Source: Apium graveolens
Taxonomy: Eukaryota > Streptophyta > Magnoliopsida > Apiales > Apiaceae
Direction: 5' to 3'
Assembly: GCF_009905375.1 (NCBI RefSeq)
Contig: NC_133653.1
Location: 53,771,704 to 53,835,703, forward strand
DNA length: 64,000 nt
This document shows positions 10,666 through 22,459 of the stretch, in pieces; the stretch's first letter is position 1; each line of letters opens with the position of its first letter. Under the pieces are notes generated by a model. The model had not been told where the DNA came from, searched no databases, and worked only from the letters and a program-made list of their open reading frames with translations. Position numbers and translations under genes: made by a program.

Positions 10666-11184
10666 GAAATTGTCAAAGTTTGTGATGTATCTTTAGCAGA
10701 AGTCAGAATTTACTACATGGATGGCTCCTTCATTTTGCTCAGCAGGACAGTAATGGAAAATTTTTCAACCACAGAATTGAAGAGGGTAATCAGTTTGATG
10801 AAGGATAAGGACACAAGCACTAGAATGTGGAAGGTTGTGATGTCTGAAAGATTGAGGGAAAGGAATGAAAGACATGCAATATTGAAGGCTTAAAAGGAAG
10901 AAATGGATAGAGAATATGCAAGTGAGATAAAAATGTTTGAGCATAGATCAAATGAACTCAAGTCAAGGGGGTTGAGTAGAATATCAAAAGATGGAAGTTT
11001 CCTGAATATTCAAGTTGTCAGATTCTCAAAATTTACAGTTGGTTACCTTGATGGTTACTCATTGGATGATTGGCTCAAGCTGGTAGAAGCTCTAAGGGGG
11101 ACTGAATTAATAGAAGAACTCCAAGTGCTAGTTAATCTAAAGGACCTCATTAGAAAACAACCAGGCTATGAGAAATTCATTTGA
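10666..11184 (+). pseudogene. C-terminal part of a diverged Sirevirus accessory ORF
   Basis: The frame is open from 10666 to TGA/TAA-type end at 11182-11184 except for TAA at 10891-10893. It reads EVRIYYMDGSFILLSRT, which parallels LLYFMTDGRVYHIR of the copy A accessory ORF, followed by a helical segment (TTELKRVISLM) paralleling KYFEELEHVLFLL. The last 90 residues are different from copy A. The frame is followed by a PPT and LTR exactly as in the Sirevirus copies, so this is the tail of a second family's accessory protein. Only the final quarter of the protein is present; the upstream part is replaced by the LTR remnant at 9764-10521. Confidence 0.55.
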
Positions 11185-11323
11185 TGGTTGTAATTATTGA
11201 ATTTATGTAATCATCAAATGTATAAAAGTTGTATTTGTTAATATATCAATTTTTATGTAATTAGTTTTAACTTAGGGTTAGTCTTGTTATCAGGCATAAA
11301 TTTGTGATAAGCAATCTTCTCAT
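11185..11323 (+). other. 3' untranslated stretch before PPT of the second Sirevirus-like element
   Basis: AT-rich, no ORF. It joins the accessory frame to the PPT, as in copy A (8965-9154). Confidence 0.6.
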
Positions 11324-11337
11324 AAATTGGGGGAGAT
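11324..11337 (+). promoter_or_regulatory. polypurine tract of the second Sirevirus-like element
   Basis: AAATTGGGGGAGAT abuts an LTR beginning TGTTGTGCAAGAC. The tract is almost identical to that of copies A and B. Confidence 0.8.
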
Positions 11338-12665
11338 TGTTGTGCAAGACATGCCTGTATGATAATAAGACTAAGTCACATTGACAACCCTGAGATTTAG
11401 TTGTTTGATAATCTACTTTGTATTTTGTATTGTATTACTTGAGTCTATAAAAAAAACGAATCGGAGTTTGAAGAAGGGGAAGGGGCCCTCGAGATTAGAA
11501 GATTAGACTAAAGTATTTTTCTATAAATAGATTCAAGATAAGAAAATAAACTCTGGAAGAAGATCAAGCCATGATCATGCCTCAGAGAAAAGTAAAGAAG
11601 TTTGGAGTTGAATAAAACTGTTTTAGGAAAAATGTTCTACGTCAAGATATCGACAAGTCACGGATCAGACAATATCGAGAAGTCATTCGAGATGTCCAGA
11701 ATTACTTATCAAGAAGTCAAAAATGGCTTATAGATAAGTCTTAGAGATATCGACAAGTCAAATAAAGATGTGAAGATTGGAGATATCGACAACTCATTTC
11801 TATATGTAGAGAACTCAGAGTTATCGATAAGTCAAATGAAGATGTGAAGAATTGGAGATAACGACAAGTTAATTTCTCATTAGAGATCTCAGAAATATCA
11901 ACAAGTCAAAATGTATATAGATATATCAGAGACCTCGACAAGTCAATTCTATATATAGAGATCTCAGACATTTCGATAAGTCATTTCACATGCAAAGATC
12001 AAGAGACCTCGACAAGTCAAATATACCTATAGAAAACTCAGAGATATTGATAAGTTATTATACTTATCGAGATGTCACTTCTCAATAGAACAAACTGAAG
12101 ATCTCGATATGCCTCTCAAATACAGAATACAAAAAATTCAAGATTCAAGATTATCAGTCAACAAATGATTTATCAAGTAGATTGAAAAGTCTATAAAGTA
12201 GCTAGAGAGAATACAAGATCAAGAGACAAGATTAAATGGACAAAGCATGGTCACAGGCCTGCAAGATTCTGCACAAATTTGCTAAGCAAGAAATGGAAAG
12301 AGAAAAAGGTTGCTTTAGAAAAGAGTTTAGTACATTTTAGTGCAAGTCTTGTAAATCCGTGTTGCTAGTGTATAAAGCATGCACTGGTCCTTAGTTTAGA
12401 AGGAACAAACAAATTCATATTTTCTTGTATTCTCTCAAGAAAGAAGCTGAGTTCTTATAATTTTAAGAACACGGAATCTGTAGCAAGACAAACTTATTTA
12501 ATACAAATTAAGTGAGTTTTGAAATATTGTGCTTGTTGTTTTATTTCAGTTAAGTACAATATCTCTGCAAATTATAAACTACTTTGTTCACAATTATCCA
12601 AACTGTTAAAAAGAGTAAAAATCCAGAAAATACATCCCCCCCCGTGTTGTACTCGATATCTAACA
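11338..12665 (+). repeat. LTR of a second Sirevirus-like family
   Basis: About 1,328 bp from TGTTGTGC to ATCTAACA. The right end (CCCCCCGTGTTGTACTCGATATCTAACA region) matches the layout of the copy A LTR end, with a C-run then a short tail ending CTAACA. It contains a minisatellite (11640-12110). No second LTR of this family is in the window, so it is either the 3' LTR of an element broken on the left or a recombined remnant. Confidence 0.7.
11640..12110 (+). repeat. degenerate minisatellite inside the LTR (GATATCGACAAGTCA-type)
   Basis: At least ten imperfect copies of GA(G/T)AT(A/C)TCGACAAGTCA-like sequence occur with spacing of roughly 40-65 bp. Variants include CGATAAGTCA, CAACAAGTCA and CGAGAAGTCA. 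Copies alternate with GAGATCTCAGA-type blocks, forming a higher-order pattern. Confidence 0.8.
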
Positions 12666-14392
12666 CGCTCCCCCAGTGCCCCCTCTGAAGATGAATCCAG
12701 GTTGTTATTCCAAAGCTAAAATGAATTATAAAGCTCACTTACTGTACATAATGGTTGCAACCGTTACTGTTTATCTTGTATGAAAAGAGAGGAATGCGAG
12801 AAAGTTCAAGAAAATTTTGTGGAAGGAAACTGAAATACCGAGTCATATTCTTACTATTGTGTATACTAAATGCATGAGAATAAAGAAGTTAGTTCATATA
12901 TTTGATTAGTTAGCAGTTTTTTTATTGTTGAGTTGTAACCTTTTGTAAGGCGTGGGATTCATGTTGATTGTTCTTATTATTTTGATTTATATAATTTCTA
13001 CCGTGTTATCCTAATTCGGTGACCTACCAACAAAAAAGTGTTTATGGTAGTTTTAAATTAAAAAAAAAGACTTGCAGTAATTTTTTAATTTTTTTTGGTA
13101 AATTCTTATTCTGAGCCCTAAAAATAAATTACTATTGAAATATAATCATAATATTTTCTATATTTTTAATTCTAATTTTTGTAATTTTTTAATATAGTAT
13201 TAAATTAGAGAGAAAACTATGGTATTTAATATTATGAGAAAATGCATATAAATAACCTCGCTTTTTTTTGTAAATCAATTATTCAAAATAAAGCGCATTT
13301 AATATTACATATAATAAAATAGATTTTGGGGGCCCTTAATATTCTAGGGGCCTTAGGTGGTCGCCTAATTCTCCTTAATGGAGCGCCCTGACTTCAGATA
13401 ATGCAGTAAGGTCAGTTAGATTTAACTTTCTTTACCGGGAACTAGCGTCATCATTTCCAATGACAACTTCAAAACTCATTTCATTTTCACTTAAATGTGT
13501 ATGACCATTAACTTTAACTCAAATTTGAGAGGAAGGAGACCAAGAACTACATAAAACCCTTTCCATTATATATGTCATATTCATCCCTAAACTTTACACA
13601 ATTGGATGGTGGTTAAATATCATTAGTATTCTAAAAAAATCTACCACATCAACACATTCATTGGCTACTCCTCCACACATCCATGAAGGGGTGTCCAATT
13701 CATACACGTGTGTATATAATTAAACATGGCCAACGTACATGAATATGCTAAAAACATGCTGAGTTATGACGACATGTATGTTGGATATGGTCGGGTTTGG
13801 AAAGCACATTCGTGATAAGTATTAATGTTGTACAAATATCTTGGAGGGGCGTGTGTGAGTATAAAAAAGTTGTGGATAGTAAAATATTGCTAAAAAATAC
13901 GTGGATGTGAAATGTAATCAATGTACACACATACATGTCAGGCGTAGTAGGTGCACATGCACAGAGAAGCGTGGACTGATCATTTAAGAATGACTCTCAT
14001 TAGAATACATCATTGTAATTGACACAATTTTTGTTATGTTGGGTTAGAATACGCATGTATGTCATGTGGGGTTGATAAGTAAATTTGAATAAAATTTTGA
14101 AAAATATATATCGAGTTTGTGATCGTGGAAAGTAAATATTTAATTCAATTTTTAAAAAATAAAAATTAAATCGTTCAATTATTTTTTGTGATGATATTTG
14201 CGCACCCTTATATTTTATATAACCATTATACTCATATTCTTAATACAACAGGTTATCAATCCTTATATCACACATCATTTTTTAATTTTAGAATATGAAT
14301 TTGATATTTATAATAAATCATTGATCTGTTTCCAAATATTGTGATAAATCTTTTTTTGAATAAAAATATTATGATTGATAAATTAGTCAAAA
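12666..14392. other. AT-rich spacer without a recognisable gene
   Basis: No frame longer than about 60 codons is convincing. A GC-rich island at about 13328-13392 (GGGGGCCCTTAATATTC, then GGTCGCCTAATTCTCC) stands out from its surroundings and resembles a TE remnant I cannot name. The rest is simple AT-rich DNA. Confidence 0.6.
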
Positions 14393-14422
14393 CTAGCATA
14401 ATAACCCGTGCGAGGCACATGT
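14393..14422 (-). repeat. Helitron-like 3' terminus (minus strand), copy 1
   Basis: Read on the minus strand this is a GTGCCTCGCACGGGTTATTATG block ending CTAG, the CTRR-type end preceded by a GC hairpin that marks Helitron 3' termini. The flanking base on the plus strand is A, as expected for insertion between A and T. Confidence 0.45.
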
Positions 14423-14880
14423 CATTATCTAACAATGTTTCGAGATATAGAGCATATATTTTTTGAATTTTCATATCATGAAATGTTTACAGTTACTTTT
14501 TTCTAATCTTTGAAGATATCGATGATGACAAATCTATTAATTCTCTGTTATCTTGAGTTAAAGATTGTTGATATTAATCGTAATTGGTGTAGTTTTGTTA
14601 TACAAGATGTAAAGTGATTGAAATTTATTGCGTATAAATTGATAATATTTCATTTCAACTTCGACATTCTCATGTTAAAGTGTCAATACTATATTGTTAA
14701 GTACACCAAATTGTTAAGTCTGAAGGAAGTTACAATGTGGACAAAGTAATGGTGTGATACGAAATGTATTTAAAATTGTTAGTTGATGTTGTAAATGTTA
14801 ATAAAGGTATATCTTACTTTGATACCATTATGGAGGATTGTTATGAGTTATTTAAATACTTTGATGAAGTGTTATTGATA
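14423..14880. other. AT-rich DNA between two Helitron-like ends
   Basis: No gene or repeat recognised beyond the two flanking terminal motifs, which are 488 bp apart. Confidence 0.5.
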
Positions 14881-14910
14881 CTAGCATAATAACGCGTGCG
14901 AGGCACATGT
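14881..14910 (-). repeat. Helitron-like 3' terminus (minus strand), copy 2
   Basis: Nearly identical to 14393-14422 (CTAGCATAATAACGCGTGCG, one C to G change). Two termini in the same orientation suggest a nested or tandem insertion, or 3'-end duplication. Confidence 0.45.
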
Positions 14911-15297
14911 TATTTTTTCTAGAATTTTTTTATTCTTCATGTAATTTTAATGTTTGTAGAACAACTCCAACAATATCCTTATATAGGCTCTTGAGTCAAA
15001 TTTTGAAGAAATGGAGATAAAATTTCTCTCCAACAAGCTCCATGTCCCCCTCTATAACATCAGGAATTTCAAATGCTTTCTCACTTTTAGGAGTGAATAT
15101 CCCCTCAACTATTATAATATTATATTTTTCTTACCCATTATTTTATATTTAATGAATGAATATAAACAAGGTAGTAAGTGTACGTTTAAAACGAAACGAT
15201 TAAACTTAATCTGTAGAATGCCGTTAGTATGTTTACAAATAAAAAGCTACAAATTAACATATATGTTGAATACAGAGTTGACCAAAATCTTGAATCT

Positions 15298-16290
15298 ATA
15301 TTATCTTAAAGGCTACTAATGCCCATTTAGAATTTACCCACTAAATTTACCCATGAATTTACCCATGACCCACTATCCATGACCCATTTAATTTTTTTAC
15401 ACATAGAACATTATATTATATACATATCCATGGATCTTTTAAGATTTAAATATTTTATAACCCATATACAAACTAAACTATTATACAGCTAGACCCCCTA
15501 ATTATAGCAACTGATTAGTACGTTCAAATATTTTTGAATTTTAAAATTTAAACATCTTATCTAAGGAAAGATTTGCATGATTTTCTCACATCTGTTACAA
15601 CACTAATTCAATGATAATAATTGGTTTCCTTATTCTTTCTCATTCTTTATTTACACATTCAATTATTTTTTTGAAATTCAAATTTCCTTAATTATCTCAT
15701 ATCCAATCAAATTACCCAATTAATATTACATGTGTGCTACTCAAGATCCACAATTTTAGCCACGAATACGATAAAACTATCTATTCAAATATATCTACCT
15801 TCAAAAACCACTATTTCAAATTATATCAAACATTTATCTCTCTCATTCTTCTATTTTCAATTTTTTTCTTTTTATTCGACTTTTTACTCTTTTTTTTGTA
15901 ATTTTAGTATAATTTTTTATATTGATTTGATATGTCATCTCTTTTACTCTTTCTTTTTTATAATTTTAGTATTACAAAAATTATTTTTCAATGGTTCCAT
16001 TTTTACATTATTTTAATTATTTTTCAATGGTTATATATATATTATCTTAAAGGCTACTATTCCACATATAAGATTTACCCACTAATTTACCCATGACCCA
16101 TAATCCATAACCCATTTTATTTTTTTACACATAAAACTTTATATTATACAGATATCATGGATCTTTCACATTTAAATTTATCTTAACCCATATAAAAACT
16201 AATCTAACATATCAATTTAGACACTTAAACTGCTCCCTGATTATAGCAACTAAATAATATGTTTGAATTTTTTTGAATTCTATTCATCGT
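15298..16290 (+). repeat. duplicated Helitron 5'-terminal segment
   Basis: About 240 bp from 15298 (TATTATCTTAAAGGCTACT) recur from about 16040 with roughly 80 percent identity by eye, including ACCCACTAA, CATGACCCA, TTTTTTTACACATA and AATTATAGCAACT-type blocks in the same order. Confidence 0.8.
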
Positions 16291-16341
16291 AAACTATGTT
16301 ACAAACAAACGATTTCTCTCAGATTTATCATTTTTTTTCTC

Positions 16342-16372
16342 CTTCTTCTTCTTCTTCTTCTTCTTCTTCTTC
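16342..16372 (+). repeat. (CTT)n microsatellite
   Basis: About ten consecutive CTT units followed by CTCTCTCGG and, at about 16389, a (GT)n run. The surroundings look like a 5' leader of a captured gene fragment, ending in a TTTGTGCAG acceptor-like site near 16442-16450. Confidence 0.9.
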
Positions 16373-19300
16373 TCTCTCGGTTTCTTCGTGTGTGTGTGTA
16401 TATATTCGTAATGTATGTGTGATTTGTTTAATTTGTTTGATTTGTGCAGGATAAAGATATAATTGATTATACATCAATTATTTCGAAATTAATGTATTTA
16501 GATATGTGTTTGTATTTGTGATTATCATTGTATCTATTACAAAATTGAATTTCTGTAATGCTTTCTCTTATCTTTTTGATATTTGTGTTTATATGTTGGA
16601 GTGATTTTTTATACTTCTTATATTTCAATTTCAGGGGATTATCAAGACTCAAATAACTCATCAATGTTTGAGGCGATTGATAGTTTCATATCCCTCACTC
16701 CACCGGTATAGTTACTTTGTGTATTACGAATATGCAGAACTCTCATGGGAAAGGGTAACTATTATGGTTCGTTAATTGATTTAAAGTATGTACAAGTTTT
16801 AACCATATTTTTTTGAATATTTTTTGGATCATTTTTTTTGCACTCTAACTGTTTGATTTAGTCCTAAACAACTTCATTTCGATTTTTTTGTTGTTTTCTC
16901 GCATAATGTTATACTTTTATTGTTGTATTTGATTTTTCTCATTTTTTGTTAATTGTAGAACTTGGTGGATTATTTTCTGATTATATTGTTCTCCATATTG
17001 GTTTAGATTTGTGCAGACGCGGGGATGAATCTCACCATATTTTCAACAAATTTTAAGCCAGGTGGGCACGACTATTTAATTTCACCGTGTTTTTGTCGAG
17101 TTTATATCCTTTTGTCCAATTTTAATATAAATAAATAGTTCCAGGCTACTATTCCATAACTGTGCACTTAAGATTATGGAGTTTAATTACCGATGAGATA
17201 TTATGTTGATACTCATTTGATTTTATGTTGATAAAATATACAGGTTGGGAGAAATATCAAGAGATTTAAAGTCAATATTTCTTTTCGCCTTTATTGCTTT
17301 AGAATTGTTCTTGATTATGTTGATATTATGTTGATACTCATTTGATTTTATGTTGATAAAATATACATGTTGCTATAGCATTGTTCTTGATTATGACAAA
17401 AGTAATACATTTTATACCACTTTTTCTCCGATTTTTCTACCTTCCCCCGGTTTTAATCATTTGGATTGTATATCATTATATATATATATATCTTTGTACT
17501 TGCAGGAGAAAATTTGGAATAATAAGTGATGAATGAACTTACCGAGGCAAATACCAATTTCTTATTACGATGAGATAGTCTGTTATATTAAATTTGAAGT
17601 AACTCGATCACAAGGAATTGCTAGAAAAAGTAATGACCTGAGGATTGCAGAGATATTGTATTATATTTAATGTTTGCAGTTGCAAGATTTACTGATTTTT
17701 CAGAATTACGTGAACTGTGGAGCATATTTAAAGAGAGATTTTGGAAGTCAATTGAATTATATATGCCAGTAAAGAGGTGATTGTCCATGTTCAAGTGTAT
17801 ATAACATGCTTCATACGATAAAATGTCAAATTTTTAAATTTTTTTATAGTAATTGAATATCCCTTAAAAAATAAGATGTTAATATATGCAGTTAGGATTC
17901 CAATTATCTTCTTTCATCTTAATGCAGTTGTGGATAATTTATGAGGCAAAGTTTCAATTCTAATCGCAGATGGGACACATCTTTGTCTCTACATCAGCAC
18001 AATCGCCATCAGCAACAAAAATATTTTTCTTGGCATATAATTTAACAACAGAGTCTATTTGAGAAATAAGGATGAAACCTATATACAGGTAAGAGTGCTA
18101 GAAATTTTACTAATATACCAAAAATTTAAGTCATACTTAAAATTTAAATTTAGGAGTCTCTGATGTGGAATACATACCATGGTGTATACTTTCGTTTTAG
18201 ATTTCCCTCCATGACACATCTAATACATGTCTTGATGATGTATTGGTCCATTCTATAATAGAGATTAACGTGTTGCAGAAGTCGAGCCGTAATGTAGACT
18301 GCATTTGATGCCAGCATAAATCTATGATCTATTATATATTTGGCAATATAAATGTCTTCATATTCATCTCTCTATTCTTATATGTGTATATGATTTGGAT
18401 TTTTACATATATATATAAAAAACAAATTAATTGGAGTTGTTTTATATCTAGGTGCAAGGATTTGTGGTTGTGTTATCACAATTTAGGTGTACATGATTAA
18501 GTTAAAAGTGTCGTCGGTCCCTTTTTATATCTCTAATTTGCTCAAGTTGTGGTTATCAGTATAATCTAGGTATGCTTTTTACTAGAATTTATAGTTAAAG
18601 GTATTCTTTTTTGTAGTGCCCGTTAACCAAGAAATTGAAATCCTGCATAATTTATTATTTCATATGTTGAACGAGGACTCGGTAGGGGGGTTGTTTCTTT
18701 ACAAGATTGTTCTCATTAGCAGCCGGCCTCTCCCTTCAAACTTTTGGATTTCTCTTTGTGCCAAATGAATTAGTGTGCAACATCTCCTCGCGAGCTCTAC
18801 TATTGCACATGACTTGATAAACCAATAAAAGTGAATCATGGTGAAGTACTAAAGCCTGTAATATATGCTGCTTTCAGCTCATCCAAGTTCCAATACCTAA
18901 TTTGGATGATATATCTCATTTGTAAACAAGATTAAAGTTTAGAGACTAAACATCGTACATAACTCACCATGAATCGATCACATTCTTCGTTGTATAAGTT
19001 CCTTTGTTTTAACCATATTGAATCTTTAGTTCCGGTCAAGGATTCTTTTAACATTACATTTTTTTCCAATTGCTTTCGTGATCTCATCCTCTTCCAATAT
19101 ATTTTATGATTCCCTTTGTATTCATAACATTGATAATAGAGTTCTAGACAACTTAACGATGATTTTTATATAAGTTATTTTAATATACCAAAGCACTTAT
19201 AAAAAAATGTTAGATATAATTATGTACCTCAATTACCTGTTCTTTCTCCATATCCAACCAGAATATTTGATTATTTTTATGATCCGTGCTTCTAATTTTG

Positions 19301-22300
19301 TACTTAACTGTGATATTCATGTCAAGCTTACCAATGGGTCTGCTTGATGGCAACTATTTATACCTTACGGCCTATAAATCCAAGAAGGATATGTTAGCCT
19401 CACAAAGAAGTGATTTTTGGAATGAGCTTGAATTACTTATGAAAGGAGTGTATTGCCAGTGTGGTAGGAGCTCAGCCTGGCTCAGCCTAACATAGGTTAA
19501 GTCGTTAAGGATATGAAAATGAAAGGAAAAAAGAGAATAGATATAGTTAGGACAAAAGTAATCTTGCATAACAAAGTTTCAACCTCTGGGCACTAGGCAC
19601 TGCAGTGCAGAACATGGAGAACAAAACTGGAACATGGTGGATTATTTTTTAGCTATGTTAGAAAAATTATTGTTGTATTTGTTATGTAATTTGTTGTTGT
19701 CCTCGTGCTTATATCCATACATTTTTCTAAGTTTAGTTTTATTTTATCATTACAATAGTTTCAGGAATTTTCAATTTAATATTTGGGCTCCATTCTAAGT
19801 TTGAAAAATTACAAAGTCTGTAATTTTATATATAGATTTGTTAAAGTTTCAATTAATACTAATGAAATTTTAAAGTAGTTTTGATGAAAAAATTTGAAAA
19901 GCACATGTATGTATTCAGTAAAATTAAAAATATAACATAGAACAAGAGAGATACATTTTCGGTTATTATAAAATGATTAAAGTATTAATTGTAATTACAT
20001 ATTTTTTTCAAAGTTTACATTTAAAATGAAATTTTTGACCAATTTCTATAATTAATGTGTTATTAACAAAATTATCACAAACTACATCTTTTTTGAAGTA
20101 AACCAAGTAATGAAATCTTTTAATCATTTTATTGAAGTATTTATCTAGTATAAATATAGTATAAATATGAAGTGTTCACTGTGATTTTTTTTTTAAAATT
20201 CGTGCACAAAAATAAATTTAAATGGGAAATGTGACCGAGGCAGTGTGCACAATCTTGCAAGGGTGTCAGGAAGGCCTCATACATTCTATAGTCGTTGCGG
20301 GAGATGTTTTGTTCAACATGTAGGTTACTTTGAGAAATTGGGTTATCAGTTTTTGTCACATGCATCTTTAACTATTGAAAACCTTTACAAAGTAATTGTG
20401 CCAGGAAGCTTTTCTGTTGTTCCTCCTTGAGGGATAACAACCAGCAATATGTGGTAAACATAAGGTTGAAAGCCATTGTTATTGATCCCAGAATCTTAAC
20501 TTTTTTTGCCCTAGGTGGGTCGAATACATATGACATCAGGAGCAGCCGGATGCATTCTGTAGATAGACCCTTTCATACATGTAGTCCCGGTCACATGATT
20601 AAAATTCATCATATTCACTTCACTAGATTGTTTTCCTTTAATATGATATTCATGTCAAGCTTATCAATGAGCTTAAATTATTTATGAAAACGGTGCATTT
20701 CCGAGGTAAATATTCTTTCTAAACAGAGATTGTTGTGCAGCGCAATGCAGAGGAGAACAAAGCTGGAACATTGTGATTTTTTAGCAATGTTAAAAAAATT
20801 ATTGATGCAATAATAGCAAATGTTTTATTTTTTTTGTCCTAATATTGTTTTTCACAAGTATTTTTGAGTTTAATTAGTATTTTGGGTGATTTAAAATTTG
20901 AACTGCCATGTAAACTTGAAAAAATAAATTTAGTTTATATGAATACTTTTTATATTGAAAAAATCAGATTAAATAGTATCATAGTATATAAATAAAAAAT
21001 TTAGTTTATATGAATACTTTTTATTGTATTTAACTAATAAAATTATTAAGTTCATTCAAATTATGTATAAAACAATATTGGATAGATAAAAGTGCAATAT
21101 TAAACTATGAAATGTTTGGATAAATTATGTAACCTTATGTAATATTGATTTTGAGGTCAATTATCTTTTGATATTAAAATATCAAATATTGAATGAATTA
21201 ATGAAAATCTCCAAAAATTTAAAAAAGAGATAGTGTGATATTTATATGATATTTTTATTCATTTCAAAATATATGCATACACGGTTTATATTTTTGAAAA
21301 ATTATATTTATCTGCATTTTAATATCATTGTTATATATTATATAATTTTAAATTTTTTACAGCAAACTATGTCGAGAAAAAAAAATATTTTAATTTTATA
21401 ATATATTTTTCAATAATTAATTTTATAATGCTTAAAATAGGAGGTGTTAAGGTGGATATCAATAATATTAAAATGAATTTTTTGTAGAAAAATTCCGTTT
21501 GAAAATAATTTTAATGTACTAATGTTTGCTTTTGTAAATTGTATACATCAAGTATAAGTTGTCAATTAACATATTTTAAAATAACTTATATAGAGTATTT
21601 ATATTTTTTCAAAGTTTAAAGTGTGAGGTGTCGCCTAACGTGACGGCGGGTAATATTGAACTAAATTTTATATGAATATTTAGCTGTTATTTTGAATATT
21701 TTAATTTTATTATTTTTTTTTGAAGAATTCATTTTATAATGTTTAAAATTGGAAGTGTCACTTTAAGGTATCAGTAATATTAAAATGTTGAAGAATCAAA
21801 ATTTGTGTCGACAGGTATTTCAACCATCCTTATATTACTTCTATGTCATCTGTATCGTTTTCAAACCTGATTAGCATTTGATAATGTCATATTTTTTGTT
21901 AGAGCTCTCATCTCCCTTTATAATCTAACTAAAGTAGGTTATAAGGTTAATATCTAAAACAAGTGCATTACTGCATTTGTTTATGTAGATATTTGGTTAT
22001 TGTTGCAATTTCGTCAATATTATTTCGTGTATGATGTTCTATGCATGGGTAAACTTAGATTTATGTGAAAAGTTTAAACATGATATCGGTTTTAAGCATG
22101 TTGAAGGGGATTTTGACTCACAACAAGAAAATGGTAATTAAAACAACTTGATAATCATCACACGCTGCTCAAACATAGGGGAGTAAAAAAATGTGGTATC
22201 ACTGATACACATACTACATTATTTTTTTATTACTTTCTTCTATTTCTTTTTATTTTGACATTATTAGTGGCAAGTTTAAATATAACATATCTTATATATA

Positions 22301-22459
22301 TTCCAAAATTTAATATTACTATATATTCACATGCTTGGGCTCTCAACCTATACTCAAACATCAGAAGAACATAATAGAGATACACATTCTTGATTTTCTC
22401 AAATATAAATTGAAGTTTTATATTAATTTATTAAGTTTCTCCTCTTCTTGCATTCAGAT
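16373..22459. other. Helitron interior, AT-rich, no intact gene
   Basis: Frames are short (70 codons or fewer) and I recognise none as a real gene. A few stretches with higher GC (about 17960-18010, 19290-19500, 20240-20440) may be captured exon pieces. Between about 20690 and 22320 the DNA is mostly A and T, apart from one hairpin motif near 21623-21660. Confidence 0.45.
21623..21660 (+). repeat. isolated copy of the hairpin motif
   Basis: GTGAGGTGTCGCCTAACGTG followed by ACGGCGGGTAATATT is a diverged copy of the motif repeated at 23881, 24103 and 24327, about 2.2 kb upstream of them. Confidence 0.65.

Noticed and set aside
13328..13392. GC-rich island as a CpG promoter
   Set aside because: Too short, no downstream gene; looks like a TE remnant.
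15011..16016. Frames of about 100 codons in AT-rich DNA
   Set aside because: Composition-driven (Ile/Leu/Phe/Tyr-rich), no motif, and they cross the Helitron 5' end.
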